Source of the DNA: Lutibacter sp.
GTDB taxonomy: Bacteria > Bacteroidota > Bacteroidia > Flavobacteriales > Flavobacteriaceae
NCBI GenBank assembly: GCA_030694935.1
Contig: JAUYUA010000053.1
Location: 1-64,000, forward strand
Direction: 5' to 3'
Length of the DNA stretch: 64,000 nucleotides
Shown: piece by piece, positions 9,004 through 18,023 of the stretch
Numbering within the stretch: position 1 is the stretch's first letter
Layout of the letters: every line of letters begins with the position of its first letter
Translations under genes and position numbers: made by a program
Notes under the pieces: model-generated
Database searches by the model: none
Told to the model about the DNA's origin: nothing
Seen by the model: the letters and a program-made list of their open reading frames with translations, nothing else

Positions 9004-10611
9004 TTAATAACCTGGGTTTTGGGTTAAATTAGGATTGGCAGCCAAATTGTTGGCCGGCATTGGATAGACATTAAAATGGCCCGGTAAAGCAATACCGCCT
9101 GGACTGCCACCTTTAAACGCCCAATTGTAAGTGCTGCCTGTAAATTTTCCAAATCTAATCAAATCCTGTCTTCTGTGTCCTTCCCAGTACAATTCTCTAG
9201 ATCTTTCGTCAATTAAAAAGTCTAAGGTTAAGCTCGATGATGAAATTAATGATGAACTTGCTCTTGTTCTTAATAAATTAATATAATTAACAGCCTCTGC
9301 AGTTGTTCCTCCGGCACCACCTCTAACAACAGCTTCTGCAAACATTAAATAAATGTCAGCCAATCTGAACATCGGAAAATCAGTGTCAACAAAAGTTGGA
9401 TTTGAACCTGCAACGCCTGTTGATGTTATATTTTTAAACTTAGTAATGATAAATCCTGAATCTCTGTCCCCAACATCTACAATATCAATATTTCTGTTTG
9501 CGGTAATCAAGGTATTTCTTTTGTCGGTTAAAGGAACAGCGCCACCTAAAAATTTATTGGCAAATTGCTTTCTTACTCTTAAGGCACCACCCCATCCTTG
9601 GGCTCCTAAAGCAGCAGCATTTTTTTCTAAACTTCCAACTTCACCATTAATAATTACGGTTGTGGCTCCATAGTTTTGGGTTACAACACCATCTGAAACA
9701 GTGGCGAAAATAATCTCGTTCCTGCCGGCTTCATTAAAGTCGTTATCAGCCAAAAAGTTATGGGAATAATTTGATGCCAATGAATAACCTGCTTGAATCA
9801 CTTTTTTAGAATAAGTAATACATTCTGTGTTTTTATCAACGCCAATATAAACCTTTGCATTCAAGTAAATTTTAGCTAAAATGGTCCAAGCAACAGCTTT
9901 ATCGGCACGTGCATATTCATTTTGTCTAGGGGCAACCAAATCACCTTCAATGGCTATCAGTTCTGATTCAATAAATTGAAACAATTGAGCTCTGTCATAT
10001 TGCGGGCCTTGGAAAGTTCCAACGGGATCGTTTTCAGTCACAAAAGCAGCTTTTCCAAACAAATCCATCAAGTTATAATAGGCTAAAGCTCTTAATAACC
10101 TAGCTTCTGCTCTGTAAGCTTTGATGTCACTGGACAATGCATCAGTATGTCCTCTGGCTTCTAAGGCTTCAGGTGATGACTGTCTTAAAAAGTCATTTGT
10201 TAAAGCTACAGTAAACATGGCTCTACTGAAAAAACCTAATAAAATAGTGTTGCTAGGGCCCCAAGTATTACGTTGGATTTCTTTTACGGCTCCACCTTCA
10301 TCATTTTCATAAGACCAAATTGGCTCATCTGCAGCCAAATCCTGCAAATACCATAAAGTTCTCACATACTGACTTGTACCAGCATCAATACCTTGTAAAT
10401 TTGAAGATCCTGATCCTGTAGTTCCTGTTAATGAAAGATTTCCGTAAACTCCTGCCAAGGCTTGTTTGTATGAAGTAGGTTTGGCATAAAATGCTTCCGA
10501 TAAAAATTCATCGTCATCCTTTGGCGTTACGTTCAAATCATCAGTGCAAGCACTAAGAATGAATAACAATCCAAAAAAGAAATAAAATTTATATATATTT
10601 TTTGTTTTCAT
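9004..10611 (-). CDS. susD: SusD/RagB-family outer-membrane glycan-binding lipoprotein
   Basis: 535 residues, the usual SusD length. Lipobox LSAC gives lipidation at C22, followed by TDDLN. The N-terminal part carries the SusD-like TPR segment with AYRAEARLLRALAYYNLMDL (about 163-182). The C-terminal half has DFPMFRLADIYLMFAEAVVR (about 405-424) and the closing RSRELYWEGHRRQDLIRFGK (about 468-487), both strong RagB/SusD signatures. The gene is 14 bp after susC in the same transcript. SusD caps the SusC barrel and delivers bound glucan. Starch or maltodextrin specificity is inferred from the neighbouring amylases and SusE/F proteins, not from the SusD sequence itself. Confidence 0.95.
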   Translation of the reverse strand: MKTKNIYKFYFFFGLLFILSACTDDLNVTPKDDDEFLSEAFYAKPTSYKQALAGVYGNLSLTGTTGSGSSNLQGIDAGTSQYVRTLWYLQDLAADEPIWSYENDEGGAVKEIQRNTWGPSNTILLGFFSRAMFTVALTNDFLRQSSPEALEARGHTDALSSDIKAYRAEARLLRALAYYNLMDLFGKAAFVTENDPVGTFQGPQYDRAQLFQFIESELIAIEGDLVAPRQNEYARADKAVAWTILAKIYLNAKVYIGVDKNTECITYSKKVIQAGYSLASNYSHNFLADNDFNEAGRNEIIFATVSDGVVTQNYGATTVIINGEVGSLEKNAAALGAQGWGGALRVRKQFANKFLGGAVPLTDKRNTLITANRNIDIVDVGDRDSGFIITKFKNITSTGVAGSNPTFVDTDFPMFRLADIYLMFAEAVVRGGAGGTTAEAVNYINLLRTRASSSLISSSSLTLDFLIDERSRELYWEGHRRQDLIRFGKFTGSTYNWAFKGGSPGGIALPGHFNVYPMPANNLAANPNLTQNPGY

Positions 10612-10625
10612 TTTCGTATGTTTTA

Positions 10626-13556
10626 TTAAAATTTAATGTTAGCGCCCATCAAGAATGTTCTCGCTCTAGGATAAATTGTATTGTCAATTCCTCCGTAAAT
10701 TTCAGGATCTAAACCGCTGTAATTTGTAACGGTAAATACATTTTGCACGCCTCCGAATAAATGGATGCTTGATAAATCTCTTTTAAATTTATTAAATGTA
10801 TAACCTATATTTATATTGTCCATTTTAAGGAATGAGGCATTCTCAATAAAATAATCAGAAATTAACACATTGCTGGTTTCAACAAAATTAGTCTCTAAAA
10901 CCGAAGTAGGCAAATTCCCTAAGGCTGTTGTAGCTTGTAAATCATTGTATTGGGCTCTGTCAGAATTCACGTTGTTGTACATATAATTGCCAATGCTTGC
11001 CCTTAAATTGAATGACAAATCAAAGTTTTTGTAGTCAATTGACGATTGGAATCCCATAGTGATGTCGGCATTTGGTTTTTTGTAAATGTATCGGTCACTT
11101 AAATTTAAAATTCCGTCTTGATTGATGTCGGCATAAGCACCTTCAATAGGGCTTCCTGCGGCATCATATAATTGTTTAAAAACAAAATAAGAATATGGCG
11201 CAAAACCTTCTCTGTGTAACTGAATTCTGGAACCAGTTCCACCAGCAATACCACCAACTTCAAGATCTTGTCCTAAAGCCAATTCATCAATTTTGGTTTG
11301 ATTTAAGTTGAGGTTGTAGTTCGCATTCCATTTAAAATTTCCTGTTTTCACCACATCTGCACCAAGTGTAAATTCAATCCCTTTTGAAGTAAATTTTCCA
11401 ATGTTTTGCCATCCTGCATTGCTAAAGTTAGAACCATCGGCTACGGCAACATTTGCCAATAAATCTTTTGATTCTTTTAAATAAAGTTCCGCTGAACCAG
11501 TAATTCTGTCATTTGCAAAACCAAAATCCAAACCTGCGTTATAAGTGGTCGTCTCTTCCCATTTAATTGCTTCAAACCTTGATTGTGGAATTCCCACTAC
11601 AATCGCAGTGTTTCCAAAAATATATTGAGAAACTGCATCACCTGTTAAGTGTCTTCCTAAATAAGCATAAGAAGCAGGAATATCTTGTTGACCTGTTATA
11701 CCCCAGCCCAATCTTAATTTAAGGGTTGAAAGTGTGTTGGAATCTTTTAGGAAATCTTCCTCATTAATTTTCCAGGCCAATGCTGCAGCAGGGAAATTAC
11801 CCCAACGATTGGCTTCGCTAAATCTTGATGTTCCGTCTCTTCTGTAAGAAAGGGTTAACAAGTATTTATCCATAAAAGATAAATTTGTTCTTCCGAAGAA
11901 ACCAATTAAAACAACGTCAGGATGTGTATTAACATCTGACTCAGCATTTGGATCTATGGTGTTTCCGCTATTAAAATCTTCACCTTCAAATTTTTGATAA
12001 GAATAACCCCCGGTAACTTCAATATTTACATTTTCAAATTTTTTATTGTATGCCAAATAAGCATCTAACAAAGTATTTTTTCTTTCGCTTGTGTATTCTG
12101 AGAAAGAGCCTAAAAATGGTGTGTTTATCGCTGGCCTGTAACCGTTAATGCTTTGGTCGGAAAGTATGTTTGAACCAATACCATTAGATCTGTCGTAACC
12201 TAAGTTAACAACCGCTCTTAATTCTGGCATGAAAAGGAATTTGTAATCAAATTCAACATTACCAAACAAACGGTCAACCACGCTGGTATTTTTTCTTTGC
12301 ATTAAACTTGCAACCGGATTTCTTGGTGCATTGTTAGGTTCACCATTGGTGTGATACTCAAAGAAACCTCCAAAGGGAGAAGTTGGGTCATAAACAGGTT
12401 GTGTAGGATCAAAATAAAGTGCAGCTCCTTCAACGCCATCAGCAAATCTATTTTTTTCGGCACTGGCATTTAAATTGAAATTCACTTTTAATGACTCATT
12501 AAAAAACTTTGGGTTCAAATTTAAGGTTAAAGAAGTTCTTTCAAATTTTGAAGTTTTTCTTAAACCAGGTTGTTGCGTGTTACCAATAGATAGCCTTGCA
12601 GGTAAATTTTTAAGAATTGCGCCACTTAAGGAAATAGAATTGTCGATAGTGAATTCTTCACGATAAATTTCATTTTGCCAATCGGTGTTAGCGGTCCCCA
12701 ATTGGGCTACACTAATACCGGTTTGTCCTGCTTCTACTCTGTCGGCAATTAAATTTCGGTAATCATCAGCACTGAATACAGAAATTTTGTCAGCCAAGGT
12801 TTGATAGCCGGTTTTTAAATTCACATTAACTTGAAAATCTTGCTTTCCTTTTTTAGTGGTAATGATAATAACCCCGTTTGACGCTCTTGAACCGTAAATG
12901 GCGGTTGCAGAGGCGTCTTTTAAAATAGAAAATGATTCAATGTCATTTGGATTTATTGATGATAATATAGAAGTTGATCCACCTACAGTTGAGTTTGAAA
13001 TTGGCAATCCGTCAATTACAATCAACGGGTCATTGGATGCTCCTAAAGACGATCCACCTCTAATTCTAATAGTAGATCCGCCTCCTGGCGCACCATCAGA
13101 AACAATGTCAACACCCGCTACACGTCCTTGAATAAGACTGGCAGGAGTTACAATATTTCCTTTGTTAAAATCTTTAGCGGTCACAGCGGCCACTGATCCG
13201 GTTGCATCTTTTACGGTAGTAGTACCATAACCAATGATCACAACTTCATCAAGTGACTCTGCGCTTTCAGTCAGAATAATATTTATTGTTGTATTGTTTC
13301 CAACAGTAACTGATTGGGTATTAAACCCAACATAAGAGAAAACCAAGACATCTGCCGGTTTCACATTTTCTAAGGTATAGTTTCCGTCAAAATCTGTTGC
13401 GGCACCTATAGTGGTTCCTTTAATAATAACGCCAACTCCAGGCAGTGCTGTACCGCCCGCTGCTTCTGTAACTTTTCCTTTAACGGTTTGCTGGGCAAAC
13501 ATCACTATAGGCAAAAGAAGCATGACATTAAACAAAAAAATTTTAAAATTTTTCAT
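10626..13556 (-). CDS. susC: SusC/RagA-family TonB-dependent outer-membrane transporter
   Basis: 976 residues. A signal peptide ending FAQQ is followed by a carboxypeptidase-regulatory-like beta domain (TVKGKVTEAAGGTALPGVGV, about 24-43). Then comes the SusC signature DEVVIIGYGT (about 103-112) and a TonB plug with VDIVSDGAPGGGSTIRIRGG and DASATAIYGSRASNGVIIIT. The rest is a 22-strand barrel ending in FLMGANIKF. This is the energised channel importing glucan fragments, working with SusD. It is the first gene of the left arm and faces the LacI-type regulator gene across a 504-bp control region. The size is normal and no defect is visible. Confidence 0.96.
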   Translation of the reverse strand: MKNFKIFLFNVMLLLPIVMFAQQTVKGKVTEAAGGTALPGVGVIIKGTTIGAATDFDGNYTLENVKPADVLVFSYVGFNTQSVTVGNNTTINIILTESAESLDEVVIIGYGTTTVKDATGSVAAVTAKDFNKGNIVTPASLIQGRVAGVDIVSDGAPGGGSTIRIRGGSSLGASNDPLIVIDGLPISNSTVGGSTSILSSINPNDIESFSILKDASATAIYGSRASNGVIIITTKKGKQDFQVNVNLKTGYQTLADKISVFSADDYRNLIADRVEAGQTGISVAQLGTANTDWQNEIYREEFTIDNSISLSGAILKNLPARLSIGNTQQPGLRKTSKFERTSLTLNLNPKFFNESLKVNFNLNASAEKNRFADGVEGAALYFDPTQPVYDPTSPFGGFFEYHTNGEPNNAPRNPVASLMQRKNTSVVDRLFGNVEFDYKFLFMPELRAVVNLGYDRSNGIGSNILSDQSINGYRPAINTPFLGSFSEYTSERKNTLLDAYLAYNKKFENVNIEVTGGYSYQKFEGEDFNSGNTIDPNAESDVNTHPDVVLIGFFGRTNLSFMDKYLLTLSYRRDGTSRFSEANRWGNFPAAALAWKINEEDFLKDSNTLSTLKLRLGWGITGQQDIPASYAYLGRHLTGDAVSQYIFGNTAIVVGIPQSRFEAIKWEETTTYNAGLDFGFANDRITGSAELYLKESKDLLANVAVADGSNFSNAGWQNIGKFTSKGIEFTLGADVVKTGNFKWNANYNLNLNQTKIDELALGQDLEVGGIAGGTGSRIQLHREGFAPYSYFVFKQLYDAAGSPIEGAYADINQDGILNLSDRYIYKKPNADITMGFQSSIDYKNFDLSFNLRASIGNYMYNNVNSDRAQYNDLQATTALGNLPTSVLETNFVETSNVLISDYFIENASFLKMDNINIGYTFNKFKRDLSSIHLFGGVQNVFTVTNYSGLDPEIYGGIDNTIYPRARTFLMGANIKF

Positions 13557-13679
13557 CTATTTTAAGTTAATTAATAATTAAGGTTTTGTTTAAACTAGTG
13601 TACTATTTTTTACATTTCACTTTGTGAAGTTAAGAAGTTAACATTAATTTAACACTGATATATATCAGAAAAAAAATTT

Positions 13680-13720
13680 CGCAAACGTTTTCGTGTTTGT
13701 AACTTTTTTACGCAAACGTT
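13680..13720. promoter_or_regulatory. Pair of LacI-type operator candidates upstream of susC
   Basis: CGCAAACGTT occurs at 13680-13689 (continuing TTCG, a near-palindrome) and again at 13711-13720. The starts are 31 bp apart, about three helical turns. Both have the central CG dyad and the AAACGTT half-sites typical of LacI/CcpA-type operators. They lie between susC and the divergent lacI-type gene. A perfect palindrome CTGATATATATCAG (13655-13668) lies closer to susC. The binding protein is inferred to be the adjacent LacI-family regulator. Confidence 0.5.
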
Positions 13721-13847
13721 AGAGTTTAGCAGCTAATTTTCAAGGGTTTTCACGAAAATTAGCCAAATAAGTTGTTTTTTTAATTTTTAATGGATTTTTA
13801 TACGATGGTTCTATTTAAAATCAATGCGTTTTTTTAAGGATAAAGTC

Positions 13848-13855
13848 TATATTTG
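13848..13855 (+). promoter_or_regulatory. -7 box for the lacI-type regulator gene
   Basis: TATATTTG matches the Bacteroidota -7 consensus TAnnTTTG. No clear TTG stands at the -33 position. It would give a leader of about 200 nt before the ATG at 14061. That leader contains a perfect GC-rich 22-bp palindrome (13929-13950) and an AT-rich tract of repeated ATATAAC words. Confidence 0.4.
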
Positions 13856-13928
13856 TAGGGAATAGCAGTTTTAATTATTTTAAGATTGAAAAATAAAATT
13901 AAAATACCAAAATATAGGTTGATATTTG

Positions 13929-13950
13929 ACCTGCCTGCCGGCAGGCAGGT
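13929..13950. repeat. 22-bp perfect GC-rich palindrome
   Basis: The sequence reads the same on both strands (half-site ACCTGCCTGCC). It lies in the AT-rich leader of the lacI-type gene. It is the full-length form of the CCTGCC...GGCAGG module seen repeatedly in the array at 15.1-15.6 kb and at several other intergenic sites. Confidence 0.7.
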
Positions 13951-14060
13951 TCACTATTTTTGATTTACGATTTTTGATTTTAGAATTAAATTTTTTAACA
14001 TATAACGTATAACATATAACATTTAACCTTCAAATTTCATCTTTTAACTACACTAAATCA

Positions 14061-15083
14061 ATGAAACCAAGAATTACCCTAAAAAAAATTGCAAGAGAAT
14101 TTGGCGTATCCATTTCTACGGTTTCAAAAGCACTGAAAGACAGCCATGAAATTAGTGAAGAAACAAGAGGGAAAATAAAGGCATTTGCCGATTATTATCA
14201 CTACAAGCCCAACAACCTGGCTTTGCAGCTCCGCAGTCAAAAGACCTCAGTTATTGGCGTGATTGTCCCTGAAATTGTGCATCATTTTTTTTCTACGGTC
14301 ATTAATGGCATTGAAAAATACGCCACAGAAAAGGGATACAATGTAATGGTATGCTTGTCAAATGAATCTTATGAGAAAGAAGTTTCAAACATGAGTGTGT
14401 TAACCAACGGAAGCGTGGACGGATTGATTGTTTCTATTTCACGTGAAACACAGCAAAATCAGAATTTCAAACATTTTGAAGCCATTATTAAAGACGATTT
14501 TCCGTTGGTGCTGTTCGATAGAATTAATGATGATATTGAATGTGACAAAGTGATTATTGATGATGTTGGCGGCGCATTTAAGGCCACAAACCATTTGGTT
14601 GAAATAGGTGCAAAAAGAATTGCTTTGTTAACAACCCAAGATTTTATTACGGTTGGGTCATTGCGAAAAAAAGGGTATATAAAGTCGTTAAGTAAAAATA
14701 AGATTTCTGTTGATGAAAGCCTGATTTACAAAATTGATGACAATTTGGATTTATATGACCAAATAAAAGAAGTGTTCGCCGTTAAAAATCCGCCCGATGC
14801 CATTTTAGCGGTAAACGAAATATATGCCGCCATCGCTTTAAAAATAGCCAAAGAAAGCGGTTTAAAAATACCTGAAGACATTGCCATTATTGGTTTCACC
14901 AGTGGTTTAATTTCTGAATATACCGATCCGCCATTGACTTGTGTTGAACAGCACGGATTTTTAATGGGTAAACAAGTTGCTGAATTGTTGATCAACAGAA
15001 TTGAGAGTACGGCGCCTAGCGAGTTTCAGAAAATTGTGATTTCACCCAATTTAAAAATCAGAAAATCAACACTTGATATTTAA
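14061..15083 (+). CDS. LacI/GalR-family transcriptional regulator of the alpha-glucan locus
   Basis: 340 residues. The N-terminal helix-turn-helix is at residues 5-24 (LKKIAREFGVSISTVSKALK), followed by the hinge region (YHYKPNNLALQLRSQKT, about 42-58). The effector domain begins at SVIGVIVPEIVHHFFSTVI and resembles periplasmic sugar-binding proteins. It is divergent from susC and leads the maltose-phosphorylase arm. Homologues at such Flavobacteriia loci usually respond to maltose or maltooligosaccharides; that is family-level knowledge. Two CGCAAACGTT sites near susC are candidate targets. It differs from Bacteroides thetaiotaomicron, which uses the membrane sensor SusR. Confidence 0.92.
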   Translation: MKPRITLKKIAREFGVSISTVSKALKDSHEISEETRGKIKAFADYYHYKPNNLALQLRSQKTSVIGVIVPEIVHHFFSTVINGIEKYATEKGYNVMVCLSNESYEKEVSNMSVLTNGSVDGLIVSISRETQQNQNFKHFEAIIKDDFPLVLFDRINDDIECDKVIIDDVGGAFKATNHLVEIGAKRIALLTTQDFITVGSLRKKGYIKSLSKNKISVDESLIYKIDDNLDLYDQIKEVFAVKNPPDAILAVNEIYAAIALKIAKESGLKIPEDIAIIGFTSGLISEYTDPPLTCVEQHGFLMGKQVAELLINRIESTAPSEFQKIVISPNLKIRKSTLDI

Positions 15084-15102
15084 AAAAGTTAAAAGCTGAA
15101 AG

Positions 15103-15620
15103 CTCAAAGGTGAAAGCTGAAAGTTTACCTGCCGGAGGCAGGCTCAAAGGTGAAAGCTGAAAGTTTACCTGCCGGAGGCAGGCTCAAAGGTGAAAGCTGA
15201 AAGTTTACCTGCCGGAGGCAGGCTCAAAGCTCAAAGGTGAAAGCTCAAAGGTGAAAGCTGAAAGTTTACCTGCCGGAGGCAGGATCAAAGTTCAAAGCTC
15301 AAAGGTGAAGGCTCAAAGGTGAAAGCTGAAAGTTTACCTGCCGGAGGCAGGCTCAAAGTTCAAAGGTGAAAGTTCAAAGGTGAAAGTTCAAAGGTGAAAG
15401 TTTACCTGCCGGAGGCAGGCTCAAAGTTCAAAGCTCAAAGGTGAAAGTTTACCTGCCGGAGGCAGGCTCAAAGGTGAAAGCTCAAAGGTGAAAGTTCAAA
15501 GGTGAAAGTTCAAAGCTCAAAGTTCAAAGCTGAAAGTTCAAAGGTGAAAGTTCAAAGGTGAAAGTTCAAAGCTCAAAGTTTACCTGCCGGAGGCAGGCTC
15601 AAAGCTCAAAGCTCAAAGTT
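15103..15620. repeat. Composite tandem array with embedded GC palindromes
   Basis: Three exact 40-bp units start at 15103, 15143 and 15183; each is CTCAAAGGTGAAAGCTGAAAG plus a TTTACCTGCCGGAGGCAGG module. After these the order becomes irregular: short words (CAAAGGTGAAAG, TTCAAAG, CTCAAAG) recur many times and the palindromic module appears five more times, giving eight copies in all. A further stretch at about 15650-15715 carries the reverse complement of the same words, including a degenerate palindrome, so the two parts could fold on each other. There is no open frame of note. It lies between the regulator and transporter genes. Confidence 0.9.
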
Positions 15621-15777
15621 TTTCTTTAAAATATTAATAATAAAATAGTTTTTAGCTTTCAGCCTTCAGCTTTCAGCCCTGCTTCCGGCAGGCAAGCTTT
15701 CAGCCTTCGGCTTCATAACTCCAACGTTGTAGTACGTAATTGTTGATTTTTTTACGTAAATCTTAGGTTAAAAAATG

Positions 15778-15806
15778 TTGAACTTGGAATTTTATTTATA
15801 TATTTG
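15778..15806 (+). promoter_or_regulatory. Bacteroidota-type promoter for the MFS transporter arm
   Basis: TTG (15778-15780), an 18-bp spacer and TATATTTG (15799-15806) fit the Bacteroidota sigma consensus well. This separates the transporter and downstream enzymes from the lacI-type gene. Just upstream, TACGTAA (about 15732) and TTACGTAAA (about 15752) form an interrupted inverted repeat that could be an operator. Confidence 0.6.
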
Positions 15807-15897
15807 ACACGTACTATTTTTCACACTTCACATAAAAGCAATTAATTAAAGCCTGTCCGGCTGTTGATTGTATTTTTTATTTTTTAACACTTACATT

Positions 15898-17253
15898 ATG
15901 GAAAAACGGAAACTAAGTTTCTGGGATATCTGGAACATGAGTTTCGGTTTCCTTGGAATTCAAATGGGTTTTGCGCTGCAAAATGCCAATGCCAGCAGAA
16001 TATTGCAAATTTTTGGCGCAGATGTCCATGAACTCTCTTGGTTTTGGGTGGTGGCGCCATTAACGGGTTTGATAGTACAGCCCATTATTGGTTATTATAG
16101 CGACAGAACCTGGACGAAACTAGGAAGAAGACGGCCTTACTTTTTAGCCGGTGCGCTATTGGCATCGATGGGATTGATTTTAATGCCAAATGCCGATATG
16201 TTTACTGCTTTTTTACCTGCATTATGGGTAGGGGCAGGGATGTTAATGATTATGGATGCTTCATTTAATGTCGCCATGGAACCATTTAGGGCTTTGGTGG
16301 CCGATTTATTGCCTTCCGATCAAAGAACACTCGGATTTAGCGTGCAAACCATCTTAATTGGTATTGGCGCCGTAATTGGCTCTTGGTTGCCTTATGCTTT
16401 ATCAAATTGGTTTGGCGTTGCAAATAGTGCTGCAGAAGGCGAAGTTCCGCTAAACTTATTACTGTCATTTGTGATAGGCGCAGGGGTTTTGGTTGCCAGT
16501 ATTTTGGTGACCGTATTTACCACCAAAGAATATTCTCCTGAAGAAATCGCACAATTTAGTGCTCCAGAAAGCGAAGAAGACATAGCAGCTGAGGAAAAAT
16601 CGAGCCTCTTGGATATTTTTTCCGACTTCAAAAAAATGCCTTTAACGATGAGACAATTAAGCTCGGTTCAGTTTTTTTCCTGGTTTGGCTTGTTTGGAAT
16701 GTGGGTATTTTCAACGCCTGCCATTGCACATCACATTTATGGATTGTCTTTAGATGATCACGGAGATGCGTATCAAATTGCGGGCGACTGGGTAGGTATT
16801 TTATTTGGTGTTTACAATGCGGTTTCAGCGGTATATGCCTTCTTTTTACCTGCAATCGCTAAAAAACTTGGCCGAAAATTAACCCATGCCGTTTCATTGG
16901 CTTTTGGTGGTTTAGGTCTTATTTCCATTTATTTTGTGCCAAATGAAAACTGGTTATTCTTATCCATGTTTGGTATTGGAATCGCGTGGGCAAGTATTTT
17001 AGCCATGCCTTATGCCATTTTGGCGGGATCGATTCCTGCTAAAAAAATGGGTGTTTATATGGGGATTTTCAATTTCTTTATTGTGCTTCCACAAATCATA
17101 AATGCCATTATTGGCGGCCCAATCGTAAAATATTTTTATGGAGGAAACCCAATATACGCTTTGTTAATTAGTGGTATTTCATTATTAATTGCGGCCATAT
17201 TGGTGGTAAGGGTAAAAGATGTTGATGATTCCGTAGTAATCATAAAAAATTAA
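15898..17253 (+). CDS. MFS sugar transporter (maltose type, GPH/SLC45-like)
   Basis: 451 residues from the ATG at 15898; an in-frame TTG at 15868 adds a non-conserved leader. Twelve membrane segments are expected. The N-terminus WDIWNMSFGFLGIQMGFALQ and the loop YYSDRTWTKLGRRRPYFL are signatures of the MFS group that includes bacterial maltose and plant sucrose proton symporters. It is followed by beta-phosphoglucomutase and maltose phosphorylase, so maltose or short maltodextrin uptake across the inner membrane fits well. A promoter-like TTG-N18-TATATTTG lies about 90 bp upstream. A central cytoplasmic loop (about residues 205-250) is acidic. Confidence 0.9.
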   Translation: MEKRKLSFWDIWNMSFGFLGIQMGFALQNANASRILQIFGADVHELSWFWVVAPLTGLIVQPIIGYYSDRTWTKLGRRRPYFLAGALLASMGLILMPNADMFTAFLPALWVGAGMLMIMDASFNVAMEPFRALVADLLPSDQRTLGFSVQTILIGIGAVIGSWLPYALSNWFGVANSAAEGEVPLNLLLSFVIGAGVLVASILVTVFTTKEYSPEEIAQFSAPESEEDIAAEEKSSLLDIFSDFKKMPLTMRQLSSVQFFSWFGLFGMWVFSTPAIAHHIYGLSLDDHGDAYQIAGDWVGILFGVYNAVSAVYAFFLPAIAKKLGRKLTHAVSLAFGGLGLISIYFVPNENWLFLSMFGIGIAWASILAMPYAILAGSIPAKKMGVYMGIFNFFIVLPQIINAIIGGPIVKYFYGGNPIYALLISGISLLIAAILVVRVKDVDDSVVIIKN

Positions 17254-17360
17254 TGAAACCCGTATTACAAATTTTGAGATGTAAAGGAATGATTAATGGC
17301 GAACCTGTGTGCGGCAGGCAGGCAGCTTCTGCTACCGCTTAAAAAATATTATTTAATCAG

Positions 17361-18017
17361 ATGAAAAAAGAAATCGCATTTATATTCGATTTAGACGGTG
17401 TAATTGTGGATACTGCAAAGTACCATTATTTAGCCTGGAGAAATTTGGCAAATGCTTTGGGCTTCGATTTTACTGAAGAACAAAATGAACTGCTGAAAGG
17501 CGTTAGCCGGATTCAATCGCTCGAAATTTTATTGTCTATCGGGAAAGTAAATTTATCCGAAGAAAAAAAACAAGTGTTGTTGCTTCAAAAAAACAAAGAA
17601 TATTTAGAGTATGTCAATAAAATGACTTCCGATGAAATTTTGCCCGGCGTAAATGACTTGTTGAATTTTTTAGAAATCAATGACATCAAATATGCCTTGG
17701 GTTCGGCCAGTAAAAATGCGCCGTTGATTTTGGATAAAGTGGGTCTTTTAAACAGATTTACGGCCATTGTGGACGGGAATGATGTTTCTAAAGCAAAACC
17801 GGATCCGGAAGTTTTTTTAATTGGCGCTAAAAAGTTAGGGGTAAATCCCGAAAACTGCGTGGTTGTAGAAGACGCCATCGCAGGAATAGAAGCTGCAAAT
17901 GCGGCAAAAATGATCAGTATTGGAATTGGAGATGCGAACGTGTTGTATGAAGCGGATTATGTTTTTAAAGATATGACAGCGATAACGCCCGATTTTTTAA
18001 AAAATCTAATGAATTAA
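17361..18017 (+). CDS. pgmB: Beta-phosphoglucomutase (HAD superfamily)
   Basis: 218 residues. HAD motif I is FDLDGVIVDTAKYH (residues 9-22), with D10 as nucleophile and D12 as acid/base. Motif II is seen in LGSASKNAP (about 113-121), and SKAKPDPEVF with VVVEDAIAGIEAA gives motifs III and IV. The GVSRIQSLEILL segment in the cap is typical of beta-PGM. The enzyme converts beta-glucose-1-phosphate to glucose-6-phosphate. The next gene, 6 bp downstream, is the GH65 phosphorylase that makes this substrate, so the assignment is strongly supported by context. The 107-bp gap before it holds only a fragment of the GC-rich repeat. Confidence 0.95.
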   Translation: MKKEIAFIFDLDGVIVDTAKYHYLAWRNLANALGFDFTEEQNELLKGVSRIQSLEILLSIGKVNLSEEKKQVLLLQKNKEYLEYVNKMTSDEILPGVNDLLNFLEINDIKYALGSASKNAPLILDKVGLLNRFTAIVDGNDVSKAKPDPEVFLIGAKKLGVNPENCVVVEDAIAGIEAANAAKMISIGIGDANVLYEADYVFKDMTAITPDFLKNLMN

Positions 18018-18023
18018 AAAAAG

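Noticed and set aside
15103-15620. CRISPR array
   Set aside because: The units have no unique spacers; the sequence between palindromes is made of the same CAAAGGTGAAAG words, and no cas genes are nearby.
17290-17343. Small 17-codon open frame between the transporter and pgmB
   Set aside because: It is built partly from a GGCAGGCAGGCAG repeat fragment and has no supporting evidence as a gene.
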